Positions 56,910-64,000 of a stretch of 64,000 nucleotides of DNA are shown one piece after another. The notes under the pieces were generated by a model. That model was not told where the DNA came from. It ran no database searches and was given only the letters and a program-made list of their open reading frames with translations. Location: positions 529,066 through 593,065 of the forward strand of contig CBDDDI010000005.1 in the NCBI GenBank assembly GCA_965226565.1, written 5' to 3'. The stretch comes from SZUA-444 sp965226565 (lineage in GTDB: Bacteria > Bacillota > Clostridia > Oscillospirales > Ruminococcaceae). A program made the position numbers and the translations under genes. Within the stretch, counting starts at the first letter, position 1, and every line of letters starts with the position of its first letter.

Positions 56910-58562
56910 TTATTTATTATTATTTTCTCTAATCTCAACACGTCTAATTTTACCACTAATTGTTTTAGGAAGTTCATCAACAAACTCAACAATTCTTGGA
57001 TACTTATAAGGTGCAGTAGCTTTTTTAACATAATCTTGCAGTTCTTTTATAAGCTTTTCATCACCTTTATCTTTATATTCTTTAGAAAGCACAATCGTAG
57101 CTTTTACAACTTGACCTCTGATTGGATCTTCAGCACCTGTAACAGCAACTTCAAGAACAGATGGATGTTCCATCAAAACACTTTCTATTTCAAAAGGTCC
57201 AATTCTATAACCTGAAGCTTTTATCAAATCATCAGTTCTTCCAACATACCAAAAATAGCCACTTTCATCTTTCCAAGCAGTATCACCAGTATGGAAAACA
57301 TTATTATTCCAAGCTTTTTTAGTAGCCTCTGGATTATTATAATAACCTTTAAACATACCAATTTGCTTAGAACCTTCAGTTCTTATAACAATTTCTCCAA
57401 CTTCGCCCATAGGCACACTTTTATTATTTTCATCAACAATATCAACATTAAACAATGGAACAGCTTTACCCATAGAACCTGGTCTTGGCTCCATACCAAC
57501 TGTATTTGCAACAACTAAAACAGTTTCAGTTTGACCGAAACCTTCCATTAATTTTAAACCTGTATATTCATAAAATTTATTAAACACCTCAGGATTTAAT
57601 GCTTCGCCAGCAATTGTAGCATATTTCAAATTAGATAAATCATATTTTTCTATACCTTCTTTAATAAAGAAACGATACATTGTTGGAGGTGCACAAAAAG
57701 ATGTAATTTTATAATCTTGTATTTTTTGCAAAATATCACTTGATATAAATCTATTAAAATCATATGCAAAAACACAACTAGCCATCATCAATTGGCCATA
57801 CATCTTGCCCCACATAAATTTGCCCCAACCACTATCTGATATTGTAAAATGAATACCATCAGGCTTAACATTATGCCAATGCTTAGCAGTGATTAAATGT
57901 CCGACTGCATATAAATGGCTATGCACAACCATTTTAGGATAACCAGTTGTACCTGATGTAAAATACAAAATCATATCATCATCACAACTATTTTCTATTC
58001 TTTCAAAAGTATTATCATACTTAACATATTCAGTATCAAAACAGACCCAATTTTGTTTATTACCATTAACAATAAATTTTTCTTTAATTCCAGAATACTT
58101 TTCTAAAGACTTATCTATATTATCAACAACTTCGCCATCAGCTGTAGCAAAAACATAACTAACTTCTGCTGATTCAAATCTATATTCATAATCTTTAACC
58201 ATAAGTTGATTAGTAGCAGGAATAATAACAGCACCAATTTTCTCAAGAGCCATAGCTAAAATCCAAAACTGATGATGTCTTTTCAAAACAACAAGAACTT
58301 TATCACCTTTTTTAATACCATGTTCAACTAACATATTAGCAACCTGATTACTTTTTCTTTTAAAATCACCATAAGTAAAAGTATACTCTTCACCATTTTC
58401 ATTAATCCAGATAAGAGCACGTCTATCAGGTTCATTAGTACCAATTACATCTATAATATCATATGCAAAATTAAAATTATCAGGATATTTTAATTTAACA
58501 TCACACAGCACATTATTCTTATCGTATTTTTCTTCTATAAATTTTTTATGTAAATCTTTCAT
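56910..58562 (-). CDS. Acyl-CoA synthetase (AMP-forming), acetyl/medium-chain type
   Basis: The 550-residue ANL-family enzyme has the P-loop MILYFTSGTTGYPKMVVHSH (about 192-211), A5 motif LMEGFGQTETV, A7/A8 GDTAWKDESGYFWYVGRTDDLIKASGYRIGPFE (given in two parts: GDTAWKDESGYFWYVGRTDD and LIKASGYRIGP) and the catalytic Lys in PKTISGKIRR near the end. It activates a carboxylic acid with ATP and transfers it to CoA; chain length cannot be read from sequence. It follows an XRE-cupin regulator by 9 bases. This pair recurs in Clostridia, so the regulator may respond to the acid or the product. It is the last gene of the cluster. Confidence 0.92.
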   Translation of the reverse strand: MKDLHKKFIEEKYDKNNVLCDVKLKYPDNFNFAYDIIDVIGTNEPDRRALIWINENGEEYTFTYGDFKRKSNQVANMLVEHGIKKGDKVLVVLKRHHQFWILAMALEKIGAVIIPATNQLMVKDYEYRFESAEVSYVFATADGEVVDNIDKSLEKYSGIKEKFIVNGNKQNWVCFDTEYVKYDNTFERIENSCDDDMILYFTSGTTGYPKMVVHSHLYAVGHLITAKHWHNVKPDGIHFTISDSGWGKFMWGKMYGQLMMASCVFAYDFNRFISSDILQKIQDYKITSFCAPPTMYRFFIKEGIEKYDLSNLKYATIAGEALNPEVFNKFYEYTGLKLMEGFGQTETVLVVANTVGMEPRPGSMGKAVPLFNVDIVDENNKSVPMGEVGEIVIRTEGSKQIGMFKGYYNNPEATKKAWNNNVFHTGDTAWKDESGYFWYVGRTDDLIKASGYRIGPFEIESVLMEHPSVLEVAVTGAEDPIRGQVVKATIVLSKEYKDKGDEKLIKELQDYVKKATAPYKYPRIVEFVDELPKTISGKIRRVEIRENNNK

Positions 58563-58571
58563 GTTATCTCC

Positions 58572-59138
58572 TTACTTTTTTATTAGAACAGACATAAACT
58601 CACAATCATGATTGTCAATAGCAATCATTCCATGTGGAGTATTAGAATTATAGTAAACAGAATCACCTTCTGATAAAATTTCTGTATTATCACCAATAAC
58701 AAATTTAAGTTTACCTTTTATAATGTAGTTAAACTCTTGGCCTTCATGAGTAGACATTTTAATTGGTTTATCTTGCTCATTTAAATTAAACGGAGCCTTA
58801 ACAATAAGAGGTTCAATTTTTCTGTGTTTAAATAAAAAAGCTAAATGTTGATATTCAAATCTTTCACGTCTTTCTATAGGAAGACCTTCATCTTTTTTAA
58901 CAACACAATAAGATGACAATTTTGGAGCAGTTCCAGTCAAAATTTCAATTAATTCAACATCAAATATTTCAGAACACTTATACAAAAAGGTAATAGAAAA
59001 ATCTTTTTCTCCATTTTCAATCAAAATATAGTCTTCTACCTCTATACCTGTTTTCTCAGCAAATTGCTCAACAGTAAATCCAAGATCTTCTCTTAAACCT
59101 TTAAGTCTTTGAGCAACTTCTTTAATACTATACTTCAT
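58572..59138 (-). CDS. XRE-family regulator with cupin domain
   Basis: The 188-residue protein has an N-terminal helix-turn-helix (1-65, LREDLGFTVEQFAEKTGIE) and a C-terminal cupin-2 barrel (about 115-185) with STHEGQEFNYIIKGKLKFVI and YYNSNTPHGMIAI, keeping His and Glu metal-binding residues. It probably binds a small ligand and controls the acyl-CoA synthetase gene nine bases downstream. Confidence 0.88.
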   Translation of the reverse strand: MKYSIKEVAQRLKGLREDLGFTVEQFAEKTGIEVEDYILIENGEKDFSITFLYKCSEIFDVELIEILTGTAPKLSSYCVVKKDEGLPIERRERFEYQHLAFLFKHRKIEPLIVKAPFNLNEQDKPIKMSTHEGQEFNYIIKGKLKFVIGDNTEILSEGDSVYYNSNTPHGMIAIDNHDCEFMSVLIKK

Positions 59139-59152
59139 AACTTACAACTCCT

Positions 59153-59803
59153 TTAGGTTATTATGTTTAAAATATCTGATGGTGAATTAACAATAAAATC
59201 TGCCTTAGCTTGTTTTAATTCTTGAAGTTTTCTAAAACCCCAAACACAACCTATTGTTTTAACTCCTGCATTTTTACCTGTTTTTATATCAACATCAGTA
59301 TCACCAATCATAATTACTTCAGATTTCTCAAATCCTGAAATCTCTATAATATTATATAAAATATCTGGTTCAGGTTTATGAGAAACACCTTCTTTATTTC
59401 CATATACATATTTAAACATAGACTTACCAAACAATTTCTCAACCATTATTTGAGAAAAATAATCTGGTTTATTTGATGCAACAGCAAGAATAACTCCTTT
59501 GTCTTTCAAATCACAAAGCAAATCATTTATACCATCATAAATAAAAGTTCTATTACAAAAATTCTTTTTATAATGATCATAAAAAAGCTTTTTTAATTTA
59601 TCAATATTCTCATCAGAAACATTTTGTTTAGGCAACGCTCTAACAATCAATTGTTCAAGACCATTACCAACAAAATAATTATATTCTTCAACTGTATGCA
59701 AAGGATAATTCATTTTTTCCAAACCAAAATTTATTGCATCCGCAAGATCTTGTATAGAATTAACCAAAGTACCATCCAAATCAAACACAGCAAGTTTTAT
59801 CAT
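59153..59803 (-). CDS. HAD-superfamily phosphatase, phosphoglycolate-phosphatase-like
   Basis: The 216-residue protein has motif I FDLDGTLVNS (residues 6-15) with nucleophile Asp, a helical cap (about 20-85), motif II AVASNKP, a Lys in HKPEPDI and motif III MIGDTDVDIKTGKNAG. The substrate could be phosphoglycolate or another small phosphate ester, and the fold alone does not decide. It lies between mntP and the XRE-cupin gene in one cluster. Confidence 0.85.
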   Translation of the reverse strand: MIKLAVFDLDGTLVNSIQDLADAINFGLEKMNYPLHTVEEYNYFVGNGLEQLIVRALPKQNVSDENIDKLKKLFYDHYKKNFCNRTFIYDGINDLLCDLKDKGVILAVASNKPDYFSQIMVEKLFGKSMFKYVYGNKEGVSHKPEPDILYNIIEISGFEKSEVIMIGDTDVDIKTGKNAGVKTIGCVWGFRKLQELKQAKADFIVNSPSDILNIIT

Positions 59804-59859
59804 AATACCATCCCAAACACTTTATTAATTTTTAATTTTATCACAATAAAAGAACTAAA

Positions 59860-60435
59860 TCAATAGATACTATTTAAAGCATGTTGAACAAAAATCTTTA
59901 ATCCAATTAAAATCAAAATTACTCCACCAATAATTTCTACTTTGTTTCCTAAGAACTTAGCAATTCTCTTTCCTAATCTAATACCAATAATACAAACAAC
60001 AAAAGTTACTAAAGCAATTATAGCAGCAGAACTAACAATACTAACTTTTAATGCAGAAAAACTAACTCCAATAGCCATAGCGTCAATACTAGTAGCAACA
60101 CCTTGAACTAACAAAAGTCCAAAAGTCAAATCTTTAATATTAATATCATGATCATTATCAGTAATATTAAGTCCATCATGAATCATTTTAACACCAATAA
60201 TTCCAAGAAGAACCAAAGCAATAACATGATCATATTTTTCAATCGCACCAGCAAATGTGTTACCTAAAGCATAACCAATTACAGGCATAACACCTTGAAA
60301 AATTCCAAAAACAAAAGCAATAGAAAATCCTTGCCAAAACTTCATATTTTTAATGCACATACTATTTGCAATAGAAACTGCAAAAGCATCAGCTGACAAT
60401 CCAAGTGCAATTAAAATAATTTCTGCTAATCCCAT
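59860..60435 (-). CDS. mntP: Manganese efflux pump MntP
   Basis: The 191-residue protein has six membrane segments in two related halves with ALGLSADAFAVSIANSM (residues 11-27) and VQGVATSIDAMAIGVSF (about 110-126), the Asp-containing motifs of the MntP family. It exports manganese when in excess. It follows tgt by 12 bases. No yybP-ykoY-type manganese riboswitch is seen ahead of it, so it depends on the operon promoter. Confidence 0.9.
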   Translation of the reverse strand: MGLAEIILIALGLSADAFAVSIANSMCIKNMKFWQGFSIAFVFGIFQGVMPVIGYALGNTFAGAIEKYDHVIALVLLGIIGVKMIHDGLNITDNDHDINIKDLTFGLLLVQGVATSIDAMAIGVSFSALKVSIVSSAAIIALVTFVVCIIGIRLGKRIAKFLGNKVEIIGGVILILIGLKIFVQHALNSIY

Positions 60436-60447
60436 AAAATTTCTCCA

Positions 60448-61578
60448 TTATAATTTTGTTGAAAGAAGAGTGGAATATTTTGCTCTAAACTCTTCAAAAC
60501 GTCCTTCATCCAAAGCCTCTCTGATTTTTTCCATAAGAGTATTATAAAAATACAAATTATGTTCAACACATAATCTTCCTGCTAATTGTTCATTAGCTTT
60601 AAACAAATGTCTAATATAAGCTCTTGAGAAGTTTTTACATGTATCACAATTACATTCGCTATCAAGAGGACCTTCATCAAGCTCATATTTTTTATTAGTA
60701 GCATGCATAGTACCACTCCATGTAAAAATAGTAGCATGTCTAGCATTTCTAGAAGGCATAACACAATCAAACATATCAACACCTCTAGCAACAGCTTCAA
60801 TAATATTAGAAGGAGTTCCAACGCCCATTAAATATCTAGGTTTGTTTTTAGGCATATAAGGCTCAACTTGTTCAATCATATCATACATAACATCAGTAGG
60901 TTCTCCAACAGCAAGTCCACCAATAGCATATCCATCAAGATCAAGTTCACTAATTTCTTTCATATGTTCTATTCTCAAATCACCATAAACGCAACCTTGA
61001 TTTATACCAAACAAAAGCTGATTTTTATTTATAGTAGTATCAAGTTTATTAAGTCTATTCATTTCATCTTTACATCTTTTAAGCCAACGAGTTGTACGTT
61101 CACAAGAAGCTTTTGAATATTGATGTGTGCTAGGATTTTCAACACATTCATCAAAAGCCATAGCAATAGTAGAAGCCAAATTAGATTGAATTTGCATACT
61201 TTCTTCAGGTCCCATAAAAATTTTTCTACCATCTATATGAGAAGAAAAATAAACACCTTCTTCTTTAATTTTACGCAAAGTAGACAAAGAAAAAACTTGA
61301 AATCCGCCACTATCAGTAAGAATAGGTCTTTTCCAATTCATAAATTTGTGAAGTCCACCAAGTTGATGAATAATTTTATCATTTGGCCTTAAATGAAGAT
61401 GATAAGTATTACAAAGTTCAACTTGACATTTCAAACGCTCAAGATCAAGAGAAGAAATTCCACCTTTTATAGCAGCAGAAGTACCTACATTCATAAAAAG
61501 AGGAGTTTGAACTTTACCATGTACAGTTGTTATTTCACCACGTCTAGATGCACCTTCTTGTTTTAATAATTTATACAT
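60448..61578 (-). CDS. tgt: tRNA-guanine transglycosylase
   Basis: The 376-residue TIM-barrel enzyme has the base-binding DSGGFQVFSL (Asp near 89), nucleophile region MFDCVMPSRNARHAT (about 262-276) and zinc site CNCDTCKNFSRAYIRHLF (about 305-322). It swaps guanine-34 for the queuosine precursor preQ1 in GUN-anticodon tRNAs. It follows queA by 45 bases, and the two act in sequence. Confidence 0.96.
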   Translation of the reverse strand: MYKLLKQEGASRRGEITTVHGKVQTPLFMNVGTSAAIKGGISSLDLERLKCQVELCNTYHLHLRPNDKIIHQLGGLHKFMNWKRPILTDSGGFQVFSLSTLRKIKEEGVYFSSHIDGRKIFMGPEESMQIQSNLASTIAMAFDECVENPSTHQYSKASCERTTRWLKRCKDEMNRLNKLDTTINKNQLLFGINQGCVYGDLRIEHMKEISELDLDGYAIGGLAVGEPTDVMYDMIEQVEPYMPKNKPRYLMGVGTPSNIIEAVARGVDMFDCVMPSRNARHATIFTWSGTMHATNKKYELDEGPLDSECNCDTCKNFSRAYIRHLFKANEQLAGRLCVEHNLYFYNTLMEKIREALDEGRFEEFRAKYSTLLSTKL

Positions 61579-61623
61579 TGAGTTCTCCTTTAAAAGTTAG
61601 AATTTATATTGTAAAAGCTATAT

Positions 61624-62652
61624 TTAAACTATTAGCATTGCATCACCAAAACTAAAAAATCTATATTTTTCTTCAACAGCTATTTTATAAGCATTCATAG
61701 TATTATCATAGCCTAAAAAAGCACTAACTAACATTATTAATGTACTTTCTGGCAAATGAAAATTAGTAAGTAATCCATCCAAAACTTTAAATTCATATGA
61801 TGGATAAATAAATATATCAGTATAACCTTCTTTTTCTTCAATAACTCCATTATTAAAAGTAGCAACACTTTCTAAAGTTCTGCAAGAAGTAGTACCAACA
61901 GCAATAACTCTTCCACCTTCTGATTTTGTTTTGTTAATAAGATCAGCAGTTTCTTTAGGAAGATGATAATGTTCAGAATGCATATGATGTTTTAAAATAT
62001 CATCTTCTTTAACAGGTCTAAATGTTCCAAGTCCAACATGTAAAGTCACATAAGCAACATTAACTCCAAGTTTTTTAATATCTTCAATCATTTCTGAAGT
62101 AAAATGCAAACCTGCAGTTGGAGCAGCAGAAGAACCTCTTTCTTTTGAATAAACAGTTTGATAACGTTCGCTATCATCTAATTGCTCATGTATATAATGT
62201 GGCAACGGAGTTTGTCCTATTTCTTCAAGTATGGCAAAAAAATCACCATCACATTCAAATTTAGCAATTCTATTTCCATTATCCAAAACTTTTGTAATTT
62301 CAGCAACCAATTTGCCATTACCAAATACAAATTTTCTACCTTCTTTGGCTTTTTTTCCAGGTTTACATAAAATCTCCCATTCCATATGACCTTTTTGCTC
62401 AAGAAGTAAAAACTCAATAAAACTGCCTGTTTCTAATTTTTCTCCATAAAGCCTAGCAGGTAAAACTCTTGAATTATTCAAAACAAGTAAGTCACCTTTT
62501 TTAAGAGAGTTGCATAGATTATAGAAATGGCTATGTTGGATTTGACCTGTAGATCTATCAATTTTCATCAAACGAGATGAATTTCTTGGTTCAACAGGAG
62601 TTTGTGCAATTAATTCTTCTGGTAAATTGTAAAAAAAATCTGATTTTTTCAT
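61624..62652 (-). CDS. queA: S-adenosylmethionine:tRNA ribosyltransferase-isomerase
   Basis: The 342-residue protein begins KKSDFFYNLPEELIAQTPVE and has NNSRVLPARLYG, SSAAPTAGLHFT, VGLGTFRPV and the end block LPESTLIMLVSAFLGY. It adds the cyclopentanediol-epoxide part of queuosine using AdoMet. It is the first gene of the six-gene minus-strand cluster, divergent from the lysine riboswitch. Confidence 0.96.
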   Translation of the reverse strand: MKKSDFFYNLPEELIAQTPVEPRNSSRLMKIDRSTGQIQHSHFYNLCNSLKKGDLLVLNNSRVLPARLYGEKLETGSFIEFLLLEQKGHMEWEILCKPGKKAKEGRKFVFGNGKLVAEITKVLDNGNRIAKFECDGDFFAILEEIGQTPLPHYIHEQLDDSERYQTVYSKERGSSAAPTAGLHFTSEMIEDIKKLGVNVAYVTLHVGLGTFRPVKEDDILKHHMHSEHYHLPKETADLINKTKSEGGRVIAVGTTSCRTLESVATFNNGVIEEKEGYTDIFIYPSYEFKVLDGLLTNFHLPESTLIMLVSAFLGYDNTMNAYKIAVEEKYRFFSFGDAMLIV

Positions 62653-62696
62653 TTTAAAATTCCTTAAATTCCTTTATTTTTTTATGTTTATTTGTG

Positions 62697-62725
62697 TTGA
62701 CATAATTAAATAATAATGTTAAACT
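62697..62725 (+). promoter_or_regulatory. Promoter of asd leader
   Basis: TTGACA (62697-62702), 17-bp spacer, TAAACT (62720-62725). Confidence 0.75.
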
Positions 62726-62744
62726 AAAATTAAATAAAAATTCT

Positions 62745-62905
62745 AGTAGAGGCGCGACTATAATTACTAGCACATACAGGCTCCAGCCGTTTTATGATGT
62801 GTGAAAGGTGTAATCGCCGAAGGATTAATTTTGGAAATATTAATCCTGATTATATGTTTAATAAGCATATAATTGTCATCATTCATTTTATGATGGAGTG
62901 CTACT
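62745..62905 (+). promoter_or_regulatory. Lysine riboswitch (L box)
   Basis: The conserved L-box segments are present in order: AGAGGCGCGACTA, GGTGTAATCGCCGAAGGAT and GGAGTGCTACTGACA. AGTAG (62745-62749) pairs with CTACT (62901-62905) to close P1. A terminator follows at 62946-62969 before asd. When lysine binds, transcription should stop. A 63-codon minus-strand open frame across this RNA is not a gene. Confidence 0.93.
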
Positions 62906-62945
62906 GACATATACAATGTCAACATTTCTATTATATTGCATGATG

Positions 62946-62969
62946 AACTGGTTTTCAACCAGTTTTTTT
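62946..62969 (+). terminator. Riboswitch-controlled terminator before asd
   Basis: AACTGGTT pairs with AACCAGTT across a TTC-type loop, then T7. It lies 63 bases before the asd start. Confidence 0.9.
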
Positions 62970-63031
62970 ATTATTAGTATTAAAAACGCATAAAATTATG
63001 ATTATGCACAAAAAGATTGGAGTTTTATTCT

Positions 63032-64000
63032 ATGAAACAATTTAATGTGGCAATAATAGGTGCAACAGGAATGGTTGGACAAAGATTCGCAATACTTCTT
63101 GAAAATCATCCTTGGTTTAATGTTACAACTGTGGCTGCTTCACCAAGAAGTGCTGGAAAGACATTAAAAGATGCAATTGGTAATAGATGGGCAATGACAA
63201 AACCTATGCCAAAGAACATGGAAAATTTAATAGTAATGGATGCAACTGCTGATATAGAAAAAATAGCAAAATCTGTAGATTTCGTATTCTGTGCTGTTGA
63301 TATGAAAAAAGATGAAATTAAAGCATTAGAAGAAGCTTATGCAAAACATGACTGTCCTGTTATTTCTAATAACTCAGCTAATAGAGGAACAGATGATGTA
63401 CCTATGATTATACCAGAAATAAATGCAGATCATGCTGAAATTATAGAATCACAAAAGAAACGTCTTGGAACAAAACGTGGATTTATAGCTGTAAAATCAA
63501 ATTGTTCAATACAAAGCTATGTTCCAGCGTTACATCCACTAAAGAAATTCGGAATTAAAAATGTATTAGCTTGCACATATCAAGCTATATCTGGAGCAGG
63601 AAAAACTTTTGAAACATGTCCAGAAATACTAGACAATATAATTCCATTTATAGGTGGAGAAGAAGAAAAATCAGAAAAAGAGCCATTAAAAGTATGGGGT
63701 AAAATTGAAGGAGATAAAATAGTAAATGCTTCTGATATTTCTATCACAACTCAATGTTTGAGAGTACCTGTATTAGATGGTCATACAGCTGCAGTATTTA
63801 TTGAATTTGAGAACAAACCAACTAAAGAAGAAATTCTTAAACTTTGGTCTGAATACAAAGCTGAGCCTCAAGATCTTGAACTACCATCAGCTCCAAAACA
63901 ATTCTTAACATATTTTGAAGAAGATAATAGACCTCAAGCTAAACTTGATCGTGATCTTGAAAACGGTATGGGTGTTAGTATTGGTAGACTTAGAGAAGAT
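63032..64000 (+). CDS. asd: Aspartate-semialdehyde dehydrogenase (partial, cut by window end)
   Basis: 323 residues are visible, with no stop before the window edge. The protein begins KQFNVAIIGATGMVGQRFAI (NADP-binding GATGMVG), has SNNSANRG, the catalytic Cys in VKSNCSIQSYVPALHP (about 150-165) and ACTYQAISGAGKTFETCPE, then LRVPVLDGHTAAVFIEF with catalytic His. Spacing and the SNCS/GAGK blocks match the archaeal/fungal-type branch of the family. It reduces aspartyl phosphate to aspartate semialdehyde on the way to lysine, methionine and threonine. Lysine feedback through the L-box riboswitch fits this. Confidence 0.93.
   Translation, partial: MKQFNVAIIGATGMVGQRFAILLENHPWFNVTTVAASPRSAGKTLKDAIGNRWAMTKPMPKNMENLIVMDATADIEKIAKSVDFVFCAVDMKKDEIKALEEAYAKHDCPVISNNSANRGTDDVPMIIPEINADHAEIIESQKKRLGTKRGFIAVKSNCSIQSYVPALHPLKKFGIKNVLACTYQAISGAGKTFETCPEILDNIIPFIGGEEEKSEKEPLKVWGKIEGDKIVNASDISITTQCLRVPVLDGHTAAVFIEFENKPTKEEILKLWSEYKAEPQDLELPSAPKQFLTYFEEDNRPQAKLDRDLENGMGVSIGRLRED

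Noticed and set aside
59803..60500. Manganese riboswitch (yybP-ykoY) ahead of mntP
   Set aside because: mntP starts 12 bases after tgt; there is no room for the RNA.
62767..62958. 63-codon minus-strand open frame before asd
   Set aside because: The stretch is a lysine riboswitch with its terminator on the plus strand.

Overview
The window is AT-rich (roughly 28-30% G+C outside the rRNA genes) and comes from a low-G+C Firmicute, most likely a gut-type clostridium. Gene starts have strong GGAGG ribosome-binding sites, promoters are TTGACA/TATAAT-like, and intrinsic terminators are abundant. Gene content fits: BspA-like leucine-rich surface protein, secreted GH13 amylase with two starch-binding modules, zinc and phosphate ABC systems, class II aldolase, EF-G-like factor, XRE-cupin/acyl-CoA synthetase pair. 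The species cannot be named from the sequence.

Layout. 1-3150 is chromosome: end of a lipid kinase, a DUF368 transporter, a HisA of the eukaryotic type, and a DegV protein. At 3167-3243 lies tRNA-Arg(ACG). A 7.8-kb integrated element occupies 3221-11049, bounded by a 23-bp direct repeat of the tRNA 3' end. It holds one intact tyrosine recombinase, the remains of two more, a transposase-like fragment, a MerR regulator and several unrecognised small proteins, two of them possibly secreted or membrane-anchored. The original tRNA terminator lies beyond the right end (11058-11090), and the element supplies a replacement terminator at the left.

11100-20100 is an envelope and secretion region: a frameshifted MORN-repeat lipoprotein, a five-gene cluster (small secreted protein, lipoprotein, membrane fusion protein, ABC ATPase, FtsX-like permease), and the leucine-rich surface protein. 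20160-38270 is mostly housekeeping: fba, an OGG-type glycosylase, rlmB next to a P-type-ATPase-like protein lacking its catalytic motifs, an EF-G-like GTPase, rnr-secG, a zur-znuACB operon with an inverted-repeat operator, a LysR regulator and purA. 38390-38700 looks like a type I toxin-antitoxin locus, with a 26-residue membrane peptide and a convergent antisense RNA promoter. 38947-45450 is the pstSCAB-phoU-phoB-phoR operon with candidate Pho boxes. 45535-47680 is the amylase. 47987-50113 has rplM-rpsI, a TtcA-like gene and tRNA-Leu.

51113-56326 is a full rRNA operon on the minus strand (16S, tRNA-Ile, tRNA-Ala, 23S, 5S, tRNA-Asn), driven by three tandem near-consensus promoters. A shattered corrinoid adenosyltransferase fragment lies just beyond it. 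56910-62652 is a six-gene cluster (queA, tgt, mntP, HAD phosphatase, XRE-cupin regulator, acyl-CoA synthetase). The window ends with a lysine riboswitch controlling an aspartate-semialdehyde dehydrogenase gene cut by the window edge.

Three single-base losses in A runs break two genes (9494-10137 and 11335-12388). They may be real decay, slippage-controlled genes or assembly errors. No CRISPR array and no chromosomal origin were found. The best candidates for undescribed biology are the element's unknown genes, the secreted-protein/ABC cluster, the pseudo-P-type ATPase, the type I toxin locus and the motif cluster at 22899-23196.
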